22,028 bases of DNA from UBA7960 sp964348755 (GTDB lineage: Bacteria; Bacteroidota; Bacteroidia; Bacteroidales; UBA7960). Under the pieces are notes generated by a model. The model was not told where the DNA came from and did no database searches. It saw nothing but the letters and a program-made list of their open reading frames with translations. The stretch covers positions 1 through 22,028 of the forward strand of contig CAYGDW010000049.1 in assembly GCA_964348755.1 (NCBI GenBank). Reading direction: 5' to 3'. Positions 1 to 7,272 of the stretch are shown in pieces; position 1 is the stretch's first letter, and each line of letters begins with the position of its first letter. A program made the translations under genes and the position numbers.

Positions 1-43
1 TGCACATCCTGCTCACGTTAGCAGACGAAATCATTTTTGTTGA

Positions 44-463
44 AAAAGGGGGAATACCAGGCAACGTCACCACAATATGAGTGTTGAAACGGTATTGCAT
101 TATTTGCCTGAAAGCGAAAACCAAATGGCCGGACTGGTGCTTTTTCAAAACGAAGCTTTTCATATTACCTTGGGCCTAACATGGCTCCATGGCACACACC
201 AGGTTGTGGTGCAAAAGGCCGAAAGAAATGGTGAAGCAGTGCAAAAGGTTATACTGGCCAATGCATCGCTGCCCCGAAACTTTAATGGACGCATAGAGCT
301 AATGGCCGAAAGTAAAAATGCCCAGCTCGCATTTTACTATAAAACCGGTAAAGGTAAATGGCAACTTTTGTTGGATGGTTTTGATGCAACCTACCTGAGC
401 ACCGAAACAGCACAAGGTTTTATAGGTACAATATTGGCCCTGTACGCTTCGTCGAATGAGTAA
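44..463 (+). CDS. C-terminal domain of a GH43 beta-xylosidase/arabinofuranosidase-like protein; partial and probably broken
   Basis: The reading frame resembles the C-terminal beta-sandwich domain of GH43 xylan-degrading enzymes. Seen features are T-R-Q-R-H before the first ATG (77), then AGLVLFQNEAFH, a Gly-Lys-Trp segment, D-A-T-Y-L-S-T and a final GFIGTILALYAS, which match the family's usual 'RRQQH', 'aGLv.yqn' and 'GFtGt..GlYA' blocks. The match starts upstream of the ATG, so 77 is not the true start of the domain. A TGA at 41-43 interrupts this frame only a few codons before the match. The catalytic five-bladed propeller would lie upstream, outside the window. Either a frameshift separates the two parts (native decay or assembly error) or the domain is a remnant. 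The family removes xylose or arabinose from xylo-oligosaccharides, which fits the xylose genes downstream. Family assignment is fairly sure; intactness is not. Confidence 0.65.
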   Translation, partial: KRGNTRQRHHNMSVETVLHYLPESENQMAGLVLFQNEAFHITLGLTWLHGTHQVVVQKAERNGEAVQKVILANASLPRNFNGRIELMAESKNAQLAFYYKTGKGKWQLLLDGFDATYLSTETAQGFIGTILALYASSNE

Positions 464-529
464 AATGCACTAATTTAGAAGGTCTGAAAAAATTGAACCA
501 TCATAAAGAATAAAAAACTTTTACTGTAT

Positions 530-1336
530 ATGTTTGAAATAAAAGGGAAGGTTGCTGTGGTTACAGGCGCAGGCGGGGTGCTTGGGGGTAGCATAGCACG
601 AAGTTTTGTTGAAGCGGGCGCAAAAGTGGTTTTGCTCGATATTCGGGAAGAAAATCTAAAGCAAAAAGTTCAGGAACTGGAGGCCATTGGCGGACAAGTG
701 CTCGGGTTTGTGTGCAATGTGCTCGATACCGGTCAGTTGCAGCAAACCCGTGAACGCGTGCTCCAAAACTGGCAAGGAATTGATATTTTGATTAATGCAG
801 CCGGCGGAAACCTTCCTGGTGCCACAATATCCGAAGAACAGACCATTTTCGATATGAAAATTGAGGATTACCACAAAGTTACCAGCCTCAATATGGACGG
901 CACCATACTGCCCAGCCTGGTGTTTGCACAGGCAATGGCCCGGCAGGGGCAGGGGAGTATCATAAACATTTCGTCAATGGCCACATTTTCGGCCATTACA
1001 CGAGTTATGGGTTATTCGGTGGCCAAATCGGCCATCAACAGCTTTACCCAATGGATGGCTATGGAAATGGCCACTAAGTTCAGCGAAAAAATTAGGGTAA
1101 ATGCAATTGCCCCGGGATTTTTTATTGGCGACCAAAACCGCGCTGTCCTGATCAAGCCCGACGGGTCATATACTCAACGCAGCCAAAAGATTTTGGACCG
1201 AACTCCCATGAAACGATTTGGCAACATAAACGAACTTAATGGGGCAGTCATTTTTCTCTGTTCTGAAGCTGCTTCATTTATAACCGGAGTTATTCTGCCT
1301 GTTGATGGTGGCTTTAGCTCATTTAGTGGTGTTTAA
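530..1336 (+). CDS. SDR-family D-mannonate oxidoreductase (fructuronate reductase)
   Basis: This is a 268-aa classical short-chain dehydrogenase. A Rossmann glycine motif TGAGGVLGG sits at residues 12-20, the NAAG motif at 89-92, catalytic Ser148/149, Tyr162 and Lys166 are in the expected order (Y-S-V-A-K), and PVDGG lies near the C-terminus. The gene lies 14 bp upstream of mannonate dehydratase. That position and the sequence style point to the SDR-type D-mannonate oxidoreductase that many Bacteroidota and Firmicutes use in place of the long-chain UxuB. It would reduce D-fructuronate to D-mannonate with NAD(P)H in the cytoplasm, the step before UxuA. The ATG at 530 gives the normal N-terminus (M-F-E-I-K-G-K-V-A-V-V-T-G). 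A 66-bp gap separates it from the GH43 remnant. SDR membership is certain; the substrate is inferred from context. Confidence 0.88.
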   Translation: MFEIKGKVAVVTGAGGVLGGSIARSFVEAGAKVVLLDIREENLKQKVQELEAIGGQVLGFVCNVLDTGQLQQTRERVLQNWQGIDILINAAGGNLPGATISEEQTIFDMKIEDYHKVTSLNMDGTILPSLVFAQAMARQGQGSIINISSMATFSAITRVMGYSVAKSAINSFTQWMAMEMATKFSEKIRVNAIAPGFFIGDQNRAVLIKPDGSYTQRSQKILDRTPMKRFGNINELNGAVIFLCSEAASFITGVILPVDGGFSSFSGV

Positions 1337-1350
1337 TAGAAATATTAAAA

Positions 1351-2571
1351 ATGGCACTTGAAAAAACCTGGCGCTGGTTTGGGTTTAATGACCCTATAAA
1401 ACTTGCCGATATGGCCCAAATGGGCGTAGAAGGAGTTGTAACTGCCCTGCACCATATTCCAAACGGTGAAGTGTGGGAGGTTGATGAAATTTTGAAGGTA
1501 AAGAAGGCCATCGAAGCACACGCCATGCGCTGGAGCGTTGTAGAAAGCCTTCCGGTTTCTGAAGGCATAAAAATAAAATCGGCCGACAGGCCGCGGTTGA
1601 TTGAAAACTATCGGCAATCGCTCAGAAATATTGGCCAGTGCGGCATCGATACCGTGGTGTATAACTTTATGCCTGTTATTGACTGGGTAAGGACCAACCT
1701 GACCTACAAAGTCGAAAACGGGGGTGAGTCAATGTATTTCGATTTGCCCACTTTTGCTGCTTTTGATATATTTTTGCTTAATCGGCCCAATGCCTCAAAA
1801 GATTATCCGCCAGAACTGCTCGAAAAAGCACGCCAAATTGCCGGAAAACTCACTAAAGAACAGGCCGATGAGTTGGTTTATAACATAATTGTACTTACCC
1901 AGGGCTTTATCAACGGGGTTATTGACGGAAGCGTTGCCGACCCCAAAAGCCTTTTCCTTCAATTCATTAGCCGCTACCGTGGTATTGATAAGAGCCGCCT
2001 GCGCATGCACCTGAAGGAATTTTTGGATGATGTTGTGCCGATTGCCGAACAAGTAGGTATCAACCTTTGCATTCACCCCGACGATCCGCCGTTTCCGGTG
2101 CTAGGCCTGCCACGCATTGTTAGCACCAGCGAGGATATTGAGTGGATACTCAACGCAAATACCTCGGTAAACAACGGTTTCGCATTTTGTGCCGGGTCGC
2201 TTTCTGCCCGGGCCGACAACCATTTGCCTGCCATGGCCCGCAAATTTGCCTCACGAATTCATTTTTCGCATCTGCGAAACACCCAGCTTCTGCCCGATGG
2301 AAGCTTTTATGAATCGGGCCACCTGAAAGGATCGCAAAATATGGCTGCCCTGGTTACTGAACTGCTTAAAGAACAGAAAAGAAGAAAAGAAACCGGTAGG
2401 AGTGACTACAGAATGCCTTTCAGACCCGATCACGGAATTAAAATCCTAAGCGACTTCGACATTAAGTACAACCCTGGCTACCCGCTGATTGGCCGACTGA
2501 TGGGCCTAGCCGAAATTGAAGGACTTATGGCCGGAATCGAAAATTTCATTTATTCAGAAAAATTTAATTAA
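1351..2571 (+). CDS. uxuA: Mannonate dehydratase
   Basis: This 406-aa protein is close to the usual length of UxuA (about 390-400). It opens with TWRWFGFNDPIKLADMAQMG, a hallmark of the family, and carries CIHPDDPP, GLPRIVST, the GFAFCAGSL segment with the metal-binding Cys, and IHFSHLRN with a metal-binding His. It is a TIM-barrel enzyme of the xylose-isomerase-like superfamily that uses a divalent metal to dehydrate D-mannonate to 2-keto-3-deoxy-D-gluconate in the hexuronate pathway. It follows the mannonate oxidoreductase by 14 bp and precedes xylulokinase by 8 bp, so all three are almost certainly co-transcribed. That arrangement couples use of the glucuronic acid side chains of xylan to use of the xylose backbone. 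No truncation or missing residue was seen. Confidence 0.96.
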   Translation: MALEKTWRWFGFNDPIKLADMAQMGVEGVVTALHHIPNGEVWEVDEILKVKKAIEAHAMRWSVVESLPVSEGIKIKSADRPRLIENYRQSLRNIGQCGIDTVVYNFMPVIDWVRTNLTYKVENGGESMYFDLPTFAAFDIFLLNRPNASKDYPPELLEKARQIAGKLTKEQADELVYNIIVLTQGFINGVIDGSVADPKSLFLQFISRYRGIDKSRLRMHLKEFLDDVVPIAEQVGINLCIHPDDPPFPVLGLPRIVSTSEDIEWILNANTSVNNGFAFCAGSLSARADNHLPAMARKFASRIHFSHLRNTQLLPDGSFYESGHLKGSQNMAALVTELLKEQKRRKETGRSDYRMPFRPDHGIKILSDFDIKYNPGYPLIGRLMGLAEIEGLMAGIENFIYSEKFN

Positions 2572-2579
2572 TCATTTTT

Positions 2580-4097
2580 ATGACTTTGTTAGGCTTCGAT
2601 ATAGGTAGTTCGTCAGTTAAAGCGAGCATTATTGATTCCGATACCGGTAAATTGCTGGCATCGGCCTTTTGCCCCAAAGAAGAAATGGCTATTGACTCGC
2701 CAAAGCCCGGATTTGCCGAACAACACCCCGACACCTGGTGGAACAACCTTGTTGGTGCCACCCGCGAATTGATGCAGCAACCTGGTATCGACCCCCAAAC
2801 CATTAAAGCCATAGGCATTTCGTACCAAATGCACGGGCTGGTAGTGGTTGACAACTCTCTCAGACCCCTTCGACCTTCAATAATTTGGTGCGACAGCCGT
2901 GCCGTTAGTATCGGCCACGAGGCTTTTCGCGAAATTGGAACAGGCAAGTGCCTGTCGTCAATGCTTAATTCTCCTGGCAACTTCACCGCCTCCAAACTTA
3001 AGTGGGTTAAAGACCATGAGCCGGATATTTTCAAACGAATATATAAAATGATGCTGCCTGGCGATTATATTGCCATGAAACTGAGCGGCGAAGTGTTTAC
3101 AACCCCATCTGGATTGTCGGAAGGCATATTATGGGATTTTAACCAGAATATTTTATCCGGTTTAATACTTGACCATTTTGGCTTCGGGAGCCACCTGATT
3201 CCTGAGGTAGTTCCCAATTTTTCGCACCAGGGAAACCTTACGGCCAGCGCTGCTGCAGAGCTTGGCCTTAAAACCGGAGTGCCCATTGCATACCGCGCCG
3301 GCGACCAGCCCAACAATGCCTTTTCGCTCAATGTGCTCAATCCCGGAGAGATAGCCGCTACGGCCGGCACTTCGGGTGTGGTTTATGGGGTAAGCGATCA
3401 GGTAAGCTACGACCCAGAGTCGAGGGTAAATACTTTCGCCCATGTAAACCATTCGGCCTCAGAAAGACGGCTGGGAGTGCTACTGTGCGTTAACGGAACA
3501 GGAATACTAAATTCGTGGCTTAAACGAAACCTTGCAGGCAAAGCAACCGAATACGCAGAAATGAATTTGCTGGCCGCCAGGGTGCCGGCGGGCTCCGATG
3601 GGCTTAGCATTCTGCCTTTTGGCAACGGGGCCGAACGACTTATGGGCAACCGCGACCTAGGCTGCAGTTTCGAAAAGCTCGACTTTAACAGACACTCTAA
3701 TGGACATTTAATAAGGGCAGCACACGAGGGCATTGCCTTTGCATTTCACTATGGCATGGAAATAATGAGGCAAACCGGTATTCACGCAAAGGTAATAAGG
3801 GCAGGCAACAGCAATATGTTTCTGAGCCCTATTTTCCGCGAAAGCCTTGCCGCCATTACCGGAGCAACCATAGAATTGTATAATACTGATGGTGCCCAGG
3901 GTGCAGCACGCGCCGCAGGTTTAGGATCAGGAATTTACAAAACTCCAGCTCAAGCATTTAATGGCCTGAAGGTAATCAATACTATTAATTCAGACCAACA
4001 ACTCAAACAACCACTCAGTGAGGCCTACATTCAATGGAAAAATATACTTTTGAATAAAATCTCGGCCTACGACCACTCCATTTGCACTAAAAACTGA
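2580..4097 (+). CDS. xylB: Xylulokinase (FGGY family)
   Basis: This 505-aa FGGY carbohydrate kinase has an N-terminal ATPase-fold motif L-L-G-F-D-I-G-S-S-S-V-K (residues 3-14), the QMHG motif typical of xylulokinases at 83-86, WCDSR at 103-107, and the catalytic aspartate in AGDQPNNA (Asp242). ATAGTSGVVYG and the later GGAxGAAxxAG-like segment GAQGAARAAG form the ATP-binding half. It phosphorylates D-xylulose to D-xylulose 5-phosphate for the pentose phosphate pathway. Position directly before xylose isomerase and a xylose-type transporter supports xylulose over the other FGGY substrates. It starts 8 bp after uxuA and is followed by a 147-bp gap that holds an inverted repeat. Length and motifs are normal for the family. 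Confidence 0.95.
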   Translation: MTLLGFDIGSSSVKASIIDSDTGKLLASAFCPKEEMAIDSPKPGFAEQHPDTWWNNLVGATRELMQQPGIDPQTIKAIGISYQMHGLVVVDNSLRPLRPSIIWCDSRAVSIGHEAFREIGTGKCLSSMLNSPGNFTASKLKWVKDHEPDIFKRIYKMMLPGDYIAMKLSGEVFTTPSGLSEGILWDFNQNILSGLILDHFGFGSHLIPEVVPNFSHQGNLTASAAAELGLKTGVPIAYRAGDQPNNAFSLNVLNPGEIAATAGTSGVVYGVSDQVSYDPESRVNTFAHVNHSASERRLGVLLCVNGTGILNSWLKRNLAGKATEYAEMNLLAARVPAGSDGLSILPFGNGAERLMGNRDLGCSFEKLDFNRHSNGHLIRAAHEGIAFAFHYGMEIMRQTGIHAKVIRAGNSNMFLSPIFRESLAAITGATIELYNTDGAQGAARAAGLGSGIYKTPAQAFNGLKVINTINSDQQLKQPLSEAYIQWKNILLNKISAYDHSICTKN

Positions 4098-4244
4098 TGC
4101 TTTTTCAAAAAAAAAAATTGAAACCAATTTGAAAAAACACAAAATCTGCATTTAAGCGAAAAATTGCTTAAATGACTATGTTTTGCCAGCAGGAAGGCTT
4201 TAAACTCAAACAACCCTTAAATATTAACCCTAATCTTATATAAA
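4098..4244 (+). promoter_or_regulatory. xylB-xylA intergenic region with a 9-bp hairpin
   Basis: This is the only sizeable gap inside the sugar operon. It is A/T-rich and contains a perfect inverted repeat: CATTTAAGC at 4149-4157 and GCTTAAATG at 4166-4174, around an 8-nt loop. No U tract follows directly, so it is not a typical terminator. It could be an operator for a sugar-responsive regulator, an RNA stem that stabilises or punctuates the transcript, or part of a secondary promoter for xylA. I see no convincing TAnnTTTG box here (TATGTTTT at 4177-4184 is one base off, and no spaced -33 element is present). The function is inferred; only the repeat itself is seen. Confidence 0.45.
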
Positions 4245-5576
4245 ATGAGTTACTTAACAGGAGACAAAGAATTTTTCAAAGGAATCGGAAAGATAAAATT
4301 TGAAGGCCGGGATAGCGACAACCCCCTGGCATTTAAGTTTTATGACGAGAACAAAGTCATAGCTGGCAAAACCATGAAAGAGCACATGCGTTTTGCAGTT
4401 GCATACTGGCATACCTTCTGCAGCACCGGTGGCGATCCTTTTGGCCCCGGCACCATGGAGTTTGCCTGGGATGCCGCTTCCAACCCAATTGCGCGCGCCA
4501 AAGACAAGATGGACGCTGCCTTTGAGTTTATTACAAAGCTTGGCATACCTTATTACTGTTTCCACGATTTTGACCTTATTGACGAAGGGGGTACCATACA
4601 GGAATCGGAAAGCCGCCTGCAAGCCATTGTTGATTATGCAAAGGAAAAGCAGAAAGCCTCGGGGGTGAAATTGTTGTGGGGCACGGCCAACGTATTTTCC
4701 AATCCGCGCTATATGAATGGTGCTGCCACTAACCCCGATTTCAATGTGTTGCCATGGGCTGCCACTCAGGTAAAAAACGCCCTTGATGCCACCATTGCCC
4801 TGGGTGGCGAAAACTACGTGTTCTGGGGTGGGCGCGAAGGCTACAGCTCATTGCTAAACACCAATATGAAGCGCGAAATTGAACATTTTGCCCAGTTTTT
4901 GCACCTGGCCAAAGACTACGCCCGAAAACAAGGTTTCAAAGGACCATTTCTAATCGAACCCAAGCCCATGGAGCCAACCAAGCACCAATACGACTTCGAC
5001 TCGGCAACCATTATTGGGTTTCTGAACAAGTATGGACTGGCCAACGACTTTAAACTGAATATAGAAGTGAACCACGCTACTCTGGCAGGGCACACTTTCC
5101 AGCACGAATTGCAGGTTGCAGCCGACGCTGGCATGTTTGGAAGCATCGACGCCAACCGCGGCGACTATCAAAATGGCTGGGATACCGATCAGTTTCCCAT
5201 TAATATTTATGAGCTGGTGGAGGCCATGCTGGTAATTATTGAAACAGGTGGTTTTACTTCAGGAGGCATTAACTTTGATGCAAAAACACGCCGCAACTCA
5301 ACCGACCTTGAAGACATGTTTATTGCCCATATCTCTGGAATGGATGTATTTGCCCGTTCGTTCGAAATTGCTTACAATATCCTTGAAAAGTCGCCATACC
5401 GCAAAATGCGCATCGATCGTTACAGCTCGTTCGATTTTGGCCACGGAAAAGCTTTTGAAGAAGGAAAGTTAAGCCTTGAACAACTTCGCGATTTGGCCAT
5501 AAAAAATGGCGAGCCAAAACAAATTAGCGGCAAACAAGAGTTGTACGAAGCCATTCTGAATCAGTACATTCGTTAA
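4245..5576 (+). CDS. xylA: Xylose isomerase
   Basis: This 443-aa protein has the length of class II xylose isomerases. The catalytic His107/Asp110 pair (CFHDFD) and the signature VFWGGREGY at 192-200 are present, as are all metal-ligand positions: Glu238 (IEPKP), Glu274 and His277 (IEVNHA), Asp302 (IDANRGD), Asp313 and Asp315 (WDTDQ) and Asp345 (INFDAK). These sit at a constant offset of six from the E. coli numbering as I remember it. It interconverts D-xylose and D-xylulose in the cytoplasm, supplying XylB. The ATG at 4245 gives the standard N-terminus of the family. It follows xylB after a 147-bp gap and lies 17 bp before the transporter gene. No unusual features. Confidence 0.98.
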   Translation: MSYLTGDKEFFKGIGKIKFEGRDSDNPLAFKFYDENKVIAGKTMKEHMRFAVAYWHTFCSTGGDPFGPGTMEFAWDAASNPIARAKDKMDAAFEFITKLGIPYYCFHDFDLIDEGGTIQESESRLQAIVDYAKEKQKASGVKLLWGTANVFSNPRYMNGAATNPDFNVLPWAATQVKNALDATIALGGENYVFWGGREGYSSLLNTNMKREIEHFAQFLHLAKDYARKQGFKGPFLIEPKPMEPTKHQYDFDSATIIGFLNKYGLANDFKLNIEVNHATLAGHTFQHELQVAADAGMFGSIDANRGDYQNGWDTDQFPINIYELVEAMLVIIETGGFTSGGINFDAKTRRNSTDLEDMFIAHISGMDVFARSFEIAYNILEKSPYRKMRIDRYSSFDFGHGKAFEEGKLSLEQLRDLAIKNGEPKQISGKQELYEAILNQYIR

Positions 5577-5593
5577 TAAATATTTTATTGTTT

Positions 5594-7204
5594 ATGAGCA
5601 CAACAAAAGACAATGGCAAAAAAGGCTATGTAATGGCCATTACCCTGGTAGCTACCCTGGGCGGTTTACTCTTTGGCTACGATACCGCGGTTATTTCGGG
5701 TGCCGTAGGTGCTCTGCAGGCATTCTTTATCGATGGCCTTGCTGAGGATACACAAAGGGCTGCGTCAGTTATTATGGAATATCGTATTTCAGTTTCGTTG
5801 GTTATTATTGGTATTGGAGTAGCCGTTTCAAGCATTTTCATGAGGTTGTTTTCCAAAAAAACCGCTAAACTACTGTCGGTATTATTGTTCGTTGTACTGT
5901 TGGCAGCGCTCGGATTTACATTTTTAGGAAAACCCCTCATATTTACCGAGTCGGTTGCAAACTCGCTCAAGGGCTTTACCATTGCCAGTGCGCTGGTAGG
6001 CTGTATCATTGGTGGCTCGATTGCCGGCAGTGTGAGCCAGTCAATGGGCAGGCGCAACGGCCTGAAACTGGCTGCCATGTTGTTTCTGTTGTCGGCAATT
6101 GGCTCTGCAATACCCGAAAAGCTCAATTTTATGGGCTTTGAGGTGATAAATGCTTTTATTATTTACCGCATTATCGGAGGCATTGGCGTGGGCATGGCAA
6201 GTATGCTCTCGCCAATGTATATTGCCGAAATTGCTCCGGCGGCAATCCGTGGTAAGTTGGTTTCATGGAATCAGTTTGCCATCATTTTCGGGATGCTGAT
6301 CGTTTATTTTGTAAACTATTTCATTGCCCGCCAAGGCAACGACCAGTGGCTTGTGGAAACAGGCTGGCGATGGATGTTTGCCTCTGAAACCCTGCCAGCG
6401 TTTCTGTTTTTGGTGCTTTTGTTCTTTGTGCCCGAAACACCCCGCTATCTGGTACTGAAACAAAAGCCCGAAAAGGCTCTTGATGTGCTTACCAAACTGG
6501 GTGGGGCTAAGCAGGCAAAAAAGGTGCTGGCAGATATCACAGAGTCGCTGAGCCAAAAAGACGCTCACTGGCTCACCTACGGAGGGCTGGTGTTGGTAAT
6601 CGGGATTTTGATTTCGGTATTTCAGCAGTTTGTTGGTATTAATGTGGTGCTGTATTATGCCCCCGAAATATTTCGAAATATGGGAAGCGCCACCGATACT
6701 TCATTGCTTCAAACCATAATTGTGGGTGCTGTAAACCTAAGCTTTACAGTGGTGGCAATTTTTACAGTGGATCGTTTTGGCCGAAAGCCACTTATGATTA
6801 TAGGCGCAGTAGGCATGGCAATAAGCATGTTTGCCCTTGGCACTGCGTTTTATTTTCAGCAATTAGGCCTGGGAGCACTCATTTTTATGCTTACTTACAC
6901 AGCCTCGTTTGCAGTATCGTGGGGCCCGGTGGCCTGGGTGTTGCTTTCCGAAATTTTCCCTAACCGCATTCGCGGGGCCATGTCAATTGCAGTAGCTGCC
7001 CAATGGCTTGCAAACCTTGCTATCAGCTGGACTTTTCCCATCCTGAACGACAACTCGTGGCTTACTGCAATGTTCAATCAGGGATTTTCTTATTGGATAT
7101 ACGGCCTTATGAGTGTGTTGGCAGCCATTTTTATGTGGAAAATGGTTCCGGAGACCAAGGGCAAAACCCTTGAGCAAATGGACGGGATCTGGAAAAAGAA
7201 TTAA
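5594..7204 (+). CDS. xylE: MFS sugar porter, xylose:H+ symporter type
   Basis: This is an inner-membrane transporter of the sugar-porter subfamily. Family motifs are all present: GGLLFGYDTAVISGA near residue 23, GRR after TM2, PMYIAEIAPAAIRGKLVS, PETPRYL, FQQFVGINVVLYYAPEIF, DRFGRKPL, LLSEIFPNRIRG and the C-terminal VPETKGKTLEQMD. The ATG at 5594 is preferred over an in-frame TTG two codons upstream at 5588. At 536 aa it is longer than the usual 460-490. The extra length lies between TM1 and TM2, where residues about 64-85 and 91-112 form two additional hydrophobic stretches, so it may have two more membrane spans. As last gene of the operon after xylA, xylose is the likeliest substrate, though other pentoses or hexoses cannot be excluded. 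A terminator follows 20 bp after the stop. Confidence 0.92.
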   Translation: MSTTKDNGKKGYVMAITLVATLGGLLFGYDTAVISGAVGALQAFFIDGLAEDTQRAASVIMEYRISVSLVIIGIGVAVSSIFMRLFSKKTAKLLSVLLFVVLLAALGFTFLGKPLIFTESVANSLKGFTIASALVGCIIGGSIAGSVSQSMGRRNGLKLAAMLFLLSAIGSAIPEKLNFMGFEVINAFIIYRIIGGIGVGMASMLSPMYIAEIAPAAIRGKLVSWNQFAIIFGMLIVYFVNYFIARQGNDQWLVETGWRWMFASETLPAFLFLVLLFFVPETPRYLVLKQKPEKALDVLTKLGGAKQAKKVLADITESLSQKDAHWLTYGGLVLVIGILISVFQQFVGINVVLYYAPEIFRNMGSATDTSLLQTIIVGAVNLSFTVVAIFTVDRFGRKPLMIIGAVGMAISMFALGTAFYFQQLGLGALIFMLTYTASFAVSWGPVAWVLLSEIFPNRIRGAMSIAVAAQWLANLAISWTFPILNDNSWLTAMFNQGFSYWIYGLMSVLAAIFMWKMVPETKGKTLEQMDGIWKKN

Positions 7205-7224
7205 AGAAACAAAAGGAATTTATG

Positions 7225-7259
7225 CACCCCTGGTTTTTTAACCGGGGGTGTTTCGTTTT
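7225..7259 (+). terminator. Rho-independent terminator of the xylose operon
   Basis: An 11-bp stem pairs CACCCCTGGTT (7225-7235) with AACCGGGGGTG (7240-7250), with one G-T pair and a TTTT loop. TTTCGTTTT follows on the + strand. It sits 20 bp after the transporter stop. On the - strand the downstream side is less T-rich, so it mainly serves the + operon, though it may also slow read-through from the convergent gltX. Confidence 0.88.
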
Positions 7260-7272
7260 ATGTCGGAGCTTA

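Noticed and set aside
529..536. TATGTTTG match to the Bacteroidota promoter box
   Set aside because: It overlaps the ATG of the SDR gene, so it cannot drive that gene; a chance match.
4098..4130. Poly-A stretch after xylB as a terminator
   Set aside because: No stem precedes it on the + strand and the operon appears to continue into xylA.
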